The position numbers were made by a program, and so were the translations under genes. The notes below the pieces were generated by a model, which saw only the letters and a list, made by a program, of their open reading frames with translations, did not search any database and had not been told where the DNA came from. A stretch of DNA of 64,000 nt. Source: Nonomuraea africana (lineage in GTDB: Bacteria; Actinomycetota; Actinomycetes; Streptosporangiales; Streptosporangiaceae). Positions 1-7,906 of this stretch are shown piece after piece (position 1 is the first letter of the stretch; each line of letters begins with the position of its first letter). The stretch is from NCBI RefSeq assembly GCF_014873535.1, contig NZ_JADBEF010000001.1, positions 8,494,001 to 8,558,000 of the forward strand, in the 5' to 3' direction.

Positions 1-25
1 CAGCCGTCGGGTCATTCCGCGAAGT

Positions 26-1405
26 TTACCCGCGCCCCGCGCGCCAGAAGCGGACGAGCAGAGGGAGCATGAGGAAACCGATGAAGATCGGCGAGGCCAT
101 GTAGCGGAAGTCCTGGGCGGAGATGTTGGCGAGCACCGCCGCCTGCTGGCCGAGCATCGCCGCCGCGATCGCGAACACCCACCGGTTGCCCCGCAGCCAC
201 GCCGCCACCCCCAGCGCCAGGTAGGAGGCGTAGCACCAGATCGGTCCGCGCCAGACCAGCCAGTCGAGGTCGGGCTCGTAGGAGGCCCACAGCCATTCGT
301 TGGCGAGGTCGTTGAGCGGCTGCGACAGCGGGCGCAGGTTGAAGCTCTCGTACTCGGGATGGCGCTCGATCGCGTACGGGCCGACGTACTCCCACGTGAA
401 CCACCGGTGGGAGAAATGGTAGGTCTCGCCGCCCTCCGACCAGCGGTCGGCTCCAGGGCGCCAGGCGATGGCGCCCCTGCACAGCCGAGTCTTGATCACC
501 TGGTCCGGCGCCTCGATCAGAAGCCGCTGCCAGAGCGCCATCACCTGCGGGCTCAACTCGTCGGCCCGCCGCCAGTCGAAGTCCTCCCGCCAGATCAGCG
601 GGTTGATCGTGTTGCAGTTGGCGCCCCGCCACCACCGGTCCAGCGGCGCGATCTCGGCCATCAGCGCCACGTCCTGCGTGGTGAACAGGTCCGTGCGCTC
701 CTTCCACGCCACCGCGATGTCGCCGTAGGCGGTGTGGTAGACGAACGTGCGCGACGGCGGCACGATCCCGACCTGCGGGAGGATCAGGTTGGTCAGCAGC
801 ACGGGCACGCCCGCCGCGACCAGGCCCGTCACGGCCAGCCGCGCCCTCGCGCCCTTCCCGATGATCACCAGCACGATCACGGTGATCGCCACCACCAGGA
901 ACCCGTTGGCCCTGAACAGGCCCGCGCCCAGCATGACCGCGCCGAGCCCGATCAGCGTCCCCCTGGTCGGGCCCCTGTTCTTGGCGATGCGTGCGATCAC
1001 CGCGGTGATGCCGATGACGCACGCGGTGAACGGCACGTCCTTCCAGAACGTCACCGCGAACGCCCCGAACGGCGGAGCGAAAGGGAGCAGGACAGCGGCG
1101 ATCGTCGTCGGCACCCGCGGCGCGCCGAGCCGCTTGAGCTCCTGGGCGAGTAAGGCGACGGCCGCGGCCATGGCCGTCGTCTGCAGGAACGTCACGGGGC
1201 TGACCTCGCCCGTGGCCTTCACGCTCAGCCACAGCAGCGCGTCGTAGAGGACCGAGTGATCGCTGACCCATGGCCCTTCGAGGGTGTGGGTCAGATAGAG
1301 CGCGGAGTCACGGCTGAACAGTCCAGGATAGAAGGCGGCCCACCACAACAGGAGCACGACCTGGATGAAGAGGAATGTCCGCGCTGTGGACCGTTCGACC
1401 GTCAC
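26..1405 (-). CDS. Multi-pass membrane protein, GT-C-like (DUF6020-type)
   Basis: A 459-residue hydrophobic protein with about ten predicted membrane segments. After the first segment there is an outward loop with YPGLFSRDSALY and then DHSVLY, followed by FWKDVPF near residue 120. The same three blocks occur in the protein at 13327-14787, so the two are paralogues. An acidic residue in the first outer loop followed by many membrane spans is typical of GT-C enzymes that take sugar from a polyprenyl-phosphate donor; that role is inferred. The start is a GTG with no obvious Shine-Dalgarno sequence. It is the last gene of the minus-strand group and lies beside the glycopolymer locus, so it probably adds a sugar outside the membrane. 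The substrate is unknown. Confidence 0.8.
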   Translation of the reverse strand: MTVERSTARTFLFIQVVLLLWWAAFYPGLFSRDSALYLTHTLEGPWVSDHSVLYDALLWLSVKATGEVSPVTFLQTTAMAAAVALLAQELKRLGAPRVPTTIAAVLLPFAPPFGAFAVTFWKDVPFTACVIGITAVIARIAKNRGPTRGTLIGLGAVMLGAGLFRANGFLVVAITVIVLVIIGKGARARLAVTGLVAAGVPVLLTNLILPQVGIVPPSRTFVYHTAYGDIAVAWKERTDLFTTQDVALMAEIAPLDRWWRGANCNTINPLIWREDFDWRRADELSPQVMALWQRLLIEAPDQVIKTRLCRGAIAWRPGADRWSEGGETYHFSHRWFTWEYVGPYAIERHPEYESFNLRPLSQPLNDLANEWLWASYEPDLDWLVWRGPIWCYASYLALGVAAWLRGNRWVFAIAAAMLGQQAAVLANISAQDFRYMASPIFIGFLMLPLLVRFWRAGRG

Positions 1406-1511
1406 ACGGGCTATATTTCAGGTGCGCGTGGATCAGTGCAAAACGGTCTTCTCACCGGTAGGCCCAGGGACCGAAATCCTGTGGACAGCGCTGCCTAGAG
1501 GCCGGTGCGCG

Positions 1512-2975
1512 TCATGAACGGCGAGCGCCTGGGCCGGCGAACACGGGTGCCGAGCGTCCCGTTCCACGGCCGTCCGATCCCTCTTCGTGGTACTCCGCCT
1601 CGACGTTGACCGACCAGATGTCGTGCTGGGCGTCGTGGACGATGTTCTCGACCGTCAGCATCGCCGTCAGCATGGAGTGATCCTGGTTGTTGTACCGATG
1701 CATACCGTTGCGGCCGACTGGGTGAATCTCCGGCCACTCGACCTCGAGGTACTTCCGCAGCGTCTCAACGCTGCCGGCGTAGTCGGCGTCGTAGACGGGA
1801 TAGGCCTTGGGCATCCGGACAACGTATCCCTGCTGAACCGCACCCGGGTGGACCAGCCCGAGCCGCTCCAGCTCCTCGGTGCCGAACCGTACGAGTTCGT
1901 GGTCAGCGCTCTCCCACAGGTCGTCGCCCTCGTTGACGAAGTACTCCAGCCCAAGACAGGTCCGGCCGGCCTGAACCAGGTGCGGCGACCAGGAGCCGTA
2001 GTTCTGCACGCGGCCCAGCCGCACCTCGGGGGAGTGGATGTAGATCCAATTGTCGGGGAAGGAGTACTTCTCCGGCACCACCAGGGCGATCGTGAGGAAA
2101 TCGCGGAACTTGAGTTTCGCCGACGCCTCGGCCACGGCGTCGGGTACGCCGGTGTCGAGAGCCTGGATCAGGTGGTTCATCGGCATGGTCGAGATGAGGT
2201 TCTGGCAGTCGACCGTCCTGGCCTGGCCGCCCGACCGGACCGTGACACTGAGGCCGCGCGGCCCCCGGCTGATGCGCTCCACCCTGGTGTTGAGCCGGAC
2301 GGCGGAGCCGAGCTTGTCGGCGCAGGCCTCCCACATCATGCCAGGACCGTACTTCGGGTAGCGGAACTCCTCGATGAGACTGGTGATCTCCTTCTGGTTC
2401 CGCCGGGGCATCAGCGCGTTGAGGATGGCCCTGCCCAACGAGAGGTTCTTGATCCGTTGGGCGGCCCAGTCCGCCTGGATCGACGTGGCCGGTACGCCCC
2501 ACACCTTCTCGGTGTAGGTCTTGAAGAAGATGCCGTAGAGCCGCCATCCGAACCGGGCGGCCACCCAGCCCTCGAACGTGGACTGGTCCGCGGGCGGACG
2601 CAGCCTCGCCCAGGCGTACGAGCCCACGCAGCGGAAGGACTCGTAGATCCCAAGGTTCTTGAGGGCGTTGGCCGCCTTCAACGGGTAGTCGTAGAAGTTG
2701 CCCTTGTAGTAGATCCGGCTCATCCGAGGACGCAGCAGGAAGTCGTCGTCATCGAGGATCTCGTTCCAGAACGCCTCTACGCGCCGCACCTTGGTGAAGA
2801 AGCGGTGTCCGCCGATGTCGAACCGCCAGCCGTCGCGCTGCGCGGTCCTGCTGATGCCACCGACGACCGCGTCGGCTTCGAAGACCGTGCACTCCACGCC
2901 GCGCCTTCGCAGCTCGTAGGCGGCGGTAAGACCGGCCGGTCCCGCTCCTGCGATCACGACAGGTGTGTAGTCCAC
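1512..2975 (-). CDS. FAD-dependent oxidoreductase, UDP-galactopyranose-mutase/amine-oxidase-like
   Basis: About 487 residues. The N-terminus carries the dinucleotide-binding motif GAGPAGLTAAYELRRRG, followed by FEADAVVGG and the GGHRFF block seen in UDP-galactopyranose-mutase-like and protoporphyrinogen-oxidase-like flavoproteins. The C-terminal block MPKAYPVYD and the HRYNNQDHSM region fit the long (about 500 residue) members found in cell-wall glycan clusters. Classical Glf is shorter (about 370-400), so exact Glf activity is not assured. A GTG at 2975 has GGAG seven bases upstream and puts the FAD motif close to the N-terminus; a longer reading from GTG at 3002 is possible. It probably converts or oxidises a sugar nucleotide for the neighbouring polymer locus. 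Confidence 0.85.
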   Translation of the reverse strand: MDYTPVVIAGAGPAGLTAAYELRRRGVECTVFEADAVVGGISRTAQRDGWRFDIGGHRFFTKVRRVEAFWNEILDDDDFLLRPRMSRIYYKGNFYDYPLKAANALKNLGIYESFRCVGSYAWARLRPPADQSTFEGWVAARFGWRLYGIFFKTYTEKVWGVPATSIQADWAAQRIKNLSLGRAILNALMPRRNQKEITSLIEEFRYPKYGPGMMWEACADKLGSAVRLNTRVERISRGPRGLSVTVRSGGQARTVDCQNLISTMPMNHLIQALDTGVPDAVAEASAKLKFRDFLTIALVVPEKYSFPDNWIYIHSPEVRLGRVQNYGSWSPHLVQAGRTCLGLEYFVNEGDDLWESADHELVRFGTEELERLGLVHPGAVQQGYVVRMPKAYPVYDADYAGSVETLRKYLEVEWPEIHPVGRNGMHRYNNQDHSMLTAMLTVENIVHDAQHDIWSVNVEAEYHEEGSDGRGTGRSAPVFAGPGARRS

Positions 2976-3131
2976 GAGAGGTCTCCGGTTCAGTGAGTGC
3001 ACGGGGTCACCGCTGCGGCGTCAGCTGACCAGGGGCGCGTCGAGCGCCCTTCTGCCGCGGGCCAGACCCGATCGATAGTGCAGGCGGGCGCGCGCGAAAT
3101 CCGGTTCTTTCACCTGTGCTGGAACAAGCTT

Positions 3132-3147
3132 GGTGAACCTATTCACC
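3132..3147. repeat. Short palindrome in intergenic region
   Basis: A GGTGAA / TTCACC inverted pair with a four-base centre lies in the 230-bp gap between the flavoprotein (-) and the deacetylase (-), in a locally AT-richer stretch. It could be an operator or a chance palindrome. No promoter was fixed here. Confidence 0.3.
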
Positions 3148-3205
3148 GGCTGCCGGGACTATACGGACACTCGGTGTGAGGAGACTTCAGGGAGTCGCGG
3201 CCCGG

Positions 3206-3895
3206 TCAGGGTGCCGCCGGGTAGCTCTCTCCTGCGGCCAGGCGCCGTCCTCTCAGCAGGGTGGAGACGGTGACCAGGTGATAGCCGCGCTTCTTGAGCT
3301 CCTCGATGACCTCCGGCATCACCTGAACCGTCTGCGGGACGGTGTCGTGCATGAGGATGACGCCGTCGCGTCTGGCGAGCTTCAGGATCACGGCTTTGAT
3401 CTTCTTCTGGTCGCGAAGCTTCCAGTCGAGAGTGGTTCCGCTCCACAACACCTGCGCCAGCCCGGCATCCTTCGCCAGCCCGAGAACCCGATCGTCGGTG
3501 TGCCCGTACGGCGGGCGGAACAGGCGCGGCGGCCTGCCGGTGACGCTCGCGATGGCTTCCTGGGTGGTCAGCAACTCCTGGGTGACCTGTTCGTCGAAGA
3601 GCGTGGGAAGACTCGCATGGGACCACGAGTGGTTGCCGATCTCATGGCCTTCGCGAGCCATGCGCTTCACCAGGGCGGGGCGTCGTTCGACGTGCTTGCC
3701 GACGAGGAAGAAGGTGGCTTTCACGCGCTCTTTCCTGAAGAGGGACAGCAGCGCTCCCGTCTCGGTTCCCGGGCCGTCGTCGAAGGTGAGGGCGATGCAT
3801 TTGACCTTGGCGCACGTGGGTGCCGCCTGCGCGGGGAGCGCCATGAGCACCACGGCCGCCGTCATGCCTGTCACGACCACACCACGAAACGCCAT
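3206..3895 (-). CDS. Secreted polysaccharide deacetylase (NodB homology domain, CE4)
   Basis: A 229-residue protein with an N-terminal signal sequence (hydrophobic segment ending ALPAQAA near residue 25). The NodB motifs are complete: TFDDGP (Asp39-Asp40), the metal histidines in GNHSWSH (His89, His93), the RPPYG block (127-131) and LMHD near 185. CE4 enzymes remove N- or O-acetyl groups from chitin-like glycans, peptidoglycan or exopolysaccharide in a metal-dependent way, so this protein should act outside the membrane. The start has a purine-rich GAGAGG ribosome site. It is divergent from the first large glycosyltransferase, and its location suggests it trims the locus's polymer or nearby peptidoglycan. 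Confidence 0.92.
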   Translation of the reverse strand: MAFRGVVVTGMTAAVVLMALPAQAAPTCAKVKCIALTFDDGPGTETGALLSLFRKERVKATFFLVGKHVERRPALVKRMAREGHEIGNHSWSHASLPTLFDEQVTQELLTTQEAIASVTGRPPRLFRPPYGHTDDRVLGLAKDAGLAQVLWSGTTLDWKLRDQKKIKAVILKLARRDGVILMHDTVPQTVQVMPEVIEELKKRGYHLVTVSTLLRGRRLAAGESYPAAP

Positions 3896-4060
3896 GATCC
3901 GCCTCTCTTAGTCCTGGTAGGGCCAGCGTCCCACAATGCGGGGCCATCCCTTGGGTCACGCAGGGGTCAACTTCGGCTATGCGTGTGGTCGCCGTTCGGT
4001 GGTCGTAGCAGGGCCGTGGGCATGCTGGACACTCCGTCAATCGCTAAGAAGGTAACGTCA

Positions 4061-7000
4061 ATGGGCCCGGAACTCAGCGTCGTCGTCCCCTTCCACAATG
4101 TCGCGCATTATCTGCCGGCGTGCCTTTCTTCGCTGGCCGCACAGACCTTGACCGATCTTGAAGTCATCTGCGTCGACGACGGCTCCACGGATGGCGGCGA
4201 CGTGGTCGTCAAGGAGTTCGCCGCGGACGACTCCCGTTTCCGTCTCATCCGGCAGGACCAACAAGGCCCGGGCCCGGCCAGGAACAGAGGCATCGCGGAG
4301 GCCGCCGGCCGGCTGCTCGCCTTCGCCGACGGTGACGACGTCGTGCCGCCACGTGCCTACGACCTGTTGGCGGGGAGCCTCGACCGGACGGGCTCCGACC
4401 TGTCCTGCGGCAACGTGCGCTGCTTCGACTCCTACGGTTCGTGGCCGTCGCCCATGCACGCCGACCTGTTCGCCATGGCGGCCGAGCGCACGCATGTGAG
4501 TCACAGACCCGGACTGTTGACGGACAGGACGGTCTGGAACAAGGTCTACCGCCGAGACTTCTGGGATCGCAGCGCGCTCACCTTTCCCTCGGGCCTGTAC
4601 GAGGACATCCCCGTCGCGCTCCCCGCGCATGTGCTGGCCCGCGGTGTCGACGTGCTGGAGGAGGTGGTCTACCACTGGCGGCAGCGTGACGCGGGCGATC
4701 GGTCGATCACGCAAAGCCGGCTGGAACCAGGCCATATCGAGGACAGGGTGGCGTCCATCGCGACGGTTCGCGCCTTCCTGCGCCGCGAACGCCCGGCGCT
4801 GCTGGCCGCCTACGACGAGCAGGTGCTCCGCAGCGATCTCATGCCGTTCCTCGAGCTGTTCGAGCAGGCGGGGGAGGACTATCGGCGCCGCTTCGTCGAG
4901 AGAGTGGGCGGGCTCGTCTCCGAGATTCCCGACGGAGTGCTCGCCCGACTGCCCTGGCTCTGCCGGCTCGCCTACCACCTCGCCTCCGTCGGCATGGCGG
5001 ACGAGCTGGTCGACGTGCTCGTCGATCGTAGAACCGGACGCCGGTTCGCCGTTTCACGCCGCGTCCTCCGGCGCTACGCCGATCATCCTCTCCGTCACCG
5101 CCGATCCTTGCCGAAGCGGCTGTTCCATGTCAGCGACGACCAGGTGACGCTGGTGGCCAAGGCCGAGAGGGTCAGAGAAGCCGACGGCCAACTGGTGATC
5201 ACGGGGCACGCTTACCTCCGCGAGCTGGACGCGCGGAAGTCCTCGATCGCGATTCGGCTGAACTCCGCCGAGGGGTCGGCGATCGACCTGCAGGTGCGCA
5301 CCGTGTCCCGACCCGACATCTGCGCTGTGACAGGCCCGGACAGGACCTGGTACGAGCCGTGCGGATTCGAGGCGCGCATGCCAGTGGAGTGGCTGTCCCC
5401 GCCTGGCACGTGGGAGATCAGAGCGGAGGTCACCAATGGGTCGGTCACGAAGGAGGGACCACTCACGGTCGGCCCGCGGCACGCCGCCGCCTGCGCCGTC
5501 GTGCTCTGGCGCGGGTGGCGGGTCAGGGTCGAGTTCGCTCCCACGCGTTCGGGCCTGCGGGTGACCTCGCGCACCGTCAAGGCCGTCCTGGATCGTGGGG
5601 AGGTCCGCGAGGACGGGCTGGCGTTGTGGGGGCGGGTGGCGAAGGGGATCTCCACGTGCCGCCTGACGGTGGGCGCCGAAAGCCTCCCCGTGCCGGTGGA
5701 GAGGAACGCGGCCACCTTCCACGTGGTCGTTCCGCACACCCTCGCGGCTGAGGGAATGCTCGGTCTGGAGGCCGGCGGTAAACGCATCAAGATCTACGCC
5801 CCCGCCAAGCTGGGTCATCTGGCATGCCGTACCCCGTACGGCGAGCGCGCCGTCGTGGCGGGCCCCGCCGGCACAGTCGGTGTGGCCAACCACGCGGCCG
5901 TGCCGTCCGTCACCACGGTCGAGTGGTTGGAGGAGGGCGGACTCAGGCTCGCGGGCCGCTATGCCGAAGACGCCGAGCCCAAGGGTTTCCGGCTCGTCCG
6001 AGCCACCGGAGGCGGCGTTCACGAACTCACGGCCACGATGGGCGACGGCCGTTTCACCGTCGACATCAGCCCGGGGGCCATGCCCGTCCACGGAGCCCGG
6101 CTTCCCCTTGCCACCGGCAGATGGCGCTTCCTGGCACTCACCGCCGAGGGGCCGGTACGGCTGAGATTCGCCACGAGGCTGCCAAGGGCCGAGGCGATGC
6201 GGACGGGCATGCACGAGGTGTGGTTGAGGCGGACCGGCCCGTCCCACGTCGACCTCCAGGTCGGGCTTGCCCCAGCGGTGAGCCAGGCGGCGGGCCGTCG
6301 CGCGGTGGAGCGTGACTACCCGCGCCTTCGCCTGCGACCCCAGGAGGACCTGGTCGTCTTCGAGTCCTGGCACGGCAGGCGGTGCTCCGACAGCCCACGC
6401 GCGATCTTCCACGAGCTTCGGTCGAGAGACGCCGGTCGGGAATGCGTGTGGGTGACGCGCGACGGGCAGTTCAGCCCGCCCGACGGTGCGAGGGTGGTCG
6501 TCAGGAACAGTCCAGAGCACTGCGAGGCGCTGGCCGCGGCGTCGCATATCGTGACCAACTGCAGCGCTCCCGACTGGTACGTCAAGCGCGGTGGCCAGAT
6601 GTATGTGCAGACCTGGCACGGAACGCCGATGAAGAGCCTCGGCGATGACATCCTCGCCCCCGCCAGGTTGGTCCTGGAGGAGCAGGCGGGTGTGGACGAC
6701 CGCGACGTCGGCCACTGGGACCTCCTTCTGTCGGCCAACCGGTTCAGCACCGAGATCTTCCGGCGGGCGCTCGGATACACAGGGGAGATCGCCGAGATCG
6801 GCCGCCCCGCGAACGACAGGCTGCTGTCCGCACCGGATCCGGCCCTCAGGAAGGTGCTCGGGATAGCGCCGGACAAGCGAGTGGTGCTGTACGCCCCGAC
6901 CTGGCGGGAAGACGAAATCGGTCGCGGTGGGCACCCCCGTATGAGGTTCCGGTTGGACCTGGAGCTGATGCGTGCGCGACTCGGAGACGACCACGTCCTT

Positions 7001-7393
7001 CTCGTGAGCGCCCATCCATGGGTGGCCTGTGGCGTTCCGGCGCCCAACCATGGCGGATTCGTCCTCGACGTCAGCGGCTACCAGCACCCGGAAGAGGCGC
7101 TGGCGCTCGCGGACGTGCTCGTCACGGACTACTCGGGCATCGCGTTCGACTTCGCGGTGACAGGCAAGCCGATGATCTTCTTCGCTGACGACCTGCCCCG
7201 CTACCGCGACCGGCTGCGAGGTCTCTATCTCGACTACGAGTCGGAGGCGCCTGGGCCGGTCGTCTCGACTACGGCGGAGGTCGTCTCCGCGGTGCGCCGC
7301 GCGGAGGCGCGCTACGACGCGTTCGCGAACACCTTCTGCGCGTTGGACGACGGTCATGCGGCCGCGCGCGCGGTGGATCGGATCTTCGGATGA
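4061..7393 (+). CDS. Bifunctional GT2 glycosyltransferase / CDP-glycerol-type glycerophosphotransferase, copy 1
   Basis: About 1110 residues. Residues 1-110 are a GT-A nucleotide-sugar domain with VVPFHN, VDDGSTDGG (about 38-46), FADGDD (about 88-92) and WNKVYRRDFW (about 159). A helical region leads to beta-rich modules (about 365-740) that include a GHAYL block near 382. The last third is a Glyphos_transf domain with QTWHGTPMKSL (about 850), SAHPW, and VTDYSGIAFDFAVTGKP (about 1021). Such enzymes add sugars and polyol phosphate to wall teichoic-acid-like chains at the cytoplasmic face. The ATG at 4061 has AAGAAGG upstream and matches the N-termini of its paralogues; the longer open frame from 3176 overlaps the deacetylase and is not used. 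The stop overlaps the GtrA start. Confidence 0.9.
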   Translation: MGPELSVVVPFHNVAHYLPACLSSLAAQTLTDLEVICVDDGSTDGGDVVVKEFAADDSRFRLIRQDQQGPGPARNRGIAEAAGRLLAFADGDDVVPPRAYDLLAGSLDRTGSDLSCGNVRCFDSYGSWPSPMHADLFAMAAERTHVSHRPGLLTDRTVWNKVYRRDFWDRSALTFPSGLYEDIPVALPAHVLARGVDVLEEVVYHWRQRDAGDRSITQSRLEPGHIEDRVASIATVRAFLRRERPALLAAYDEQVLRSDLMPFLELFEQAGEDYRRRFVERVGGLVSEIPDGVLARLPWLCRLAYHLASVGMADELVDVLVDRRTGRRFAVSRRVLRRYADHPLRHRRSLPKRLFHVSDDQVTLVAKAERVREADGQLVITGHAYLRELDARKSSIAIRLNSAEGSAIDLQVRTVSRPDICAVTGPDRTWYEPCGFEARMPVEWLSPPGTWEIRAEVTNGSVTKEGPLTVGPRHAAACAVVLWRGWRVRVEFAPTRSGLRVTSRTVKAVLDRGEVREDGLALWGRVAKGISTCRLTVGAESLPVPVERNAATFHVVVPHTLAAEGMLGLEAGGKRIKIYAPAKLGHLACRTPYGERAVVAGPAGTVGVANHAAVPSVTTVEWLEEGGLRLAGRYAEDAEPKGFRLVRATGGGVHELTATMGDGRFTVDISPGAMPVHGARLPLATGRWRFLALTAEGPVRLRFATRLPRAEAMRTGMHEVWLRRTGPSHVDLQVGLAPAVSQAAGRRAVERDYPRLRLRPQEDLVVFESWHGRRCSDSPRAIFHELRSRDAGRECVWVTRDGQFSPPDGARVVVRNSPEHCEALAAASHIVTNCSAPDWYVKRGGQMYVQTWHGTPMKSLGDDILAPARLVLEEQAGVDDRDVGHWDLLLSANRFSTEIFRRALGYTGEIAEIGRPANDRLLSAPDPALRKVLGIAPDKRVVLYAPTWREDEIGRGGHPRMRFRLDLELMRARLGDDHVLLVSAHPWVACGVPAPNHGGFVLDVSGYQHPEEALALADVLVTDYSGIAFDFAVTGKPMIFFADDLPRYRDRLRGLYLDYESEAPGPVVSTTAEVVSAVRRAEARYDAFANTFCALDDGHAAARAVDRIFG

Positions 7394-7812
7394 CCGAGGT
7401 CCGCTCCAGGCCGGCGGCGAATCGGATGCCCGTCACCCGTAGCGCGGTCATCTACGTCGCGGTCGGGCTGACCAGCTACGCGGTGGACGCCGGAGTCCTC
7501 GTGCTGTTGCACCGGGTGCTGGACGTCGGGCTGGCGGCCGCCACGACGGCCGCCTTCGCCACGGCCTTCGTCGCGAACTTCGCGCTCAACCGCAGGTTCA
7601 GCTTCGCCGGCGGCCATGGGCGCCTGGGCGCGCAGTTCGGCCGCTATCTGCTGCTCGGGACGATCAGCTACGCCCTGACACTGGCGCTCGTTCTCGGGCT
7701 GGCGTGGCTCGGCCTGCACTTCCTGCTGGCCAAGACGACCGCGGTGGGGTGTTCTGCCGGAGTCAACTTCCTGCTCTGCCGCTCCTGGGTCTTCCGCGGG
7801 GTGCGTGTTTAG
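7390..7812 (+). CDS. GtrA family membrane protein
   Basis: A 140-residue protein with four hydrophobic segments and the GtrA hallmarks FALNRRFSF after segment 2 and NFLLCRSWVF at the C-terminus. GtrA-like proteins are associated with moving polyprenyl-phosphate-linked sugars across the membrane for GT-C enzymes. The ATG overlaps the stop of copy 1 (ATGA), so the genes are probably translationally coupled. The next gene encodes an AftA-like GT-C enzyme, a natural user of a flipped lipid-linked sugar. The lipid carrier and sugar cannot be read from the sequence. Confidence 0.88.
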   Translation: MTEVRSRPAANRMPVTRSAVIYVAVGLTSYAVDAGVLVLLHRVLDVGLAAATTAAFATAFVANFALNRRFSFAGGHGRLGAQFGRYLLLGTISYALTLALVLGLAWLGLHFLLAKTTAVGCSAGVNFLLCRSWVFRGVRV

Positions 7813-7906
7813 CGATCACTGAACGCGGTTTGGCCGTTCCTTTGAGGGGTGTGCTGAACACTCGACTGCGTTGTGGACTCCTTCGAGGAAACACCCGTGG
7901 AGCGTG

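Noticed and set aside
3176..4060. Long in-frame N-terminal extension of the first large transferase
   Set aside because: It is antisense to the clear polysaccharide deacetylase gene, has no domain, and the ATG at 4061 has a good ribosome site and matches the paralogues' N-termini.
5054..7357. Long minus-strand open frame (767 codons) opposite copy 1
   Set aside because: Composition (His/Asp/Arg-rich, no hydrophobic core) and complete overlap with a motif-rich gene mark it as a shadow.
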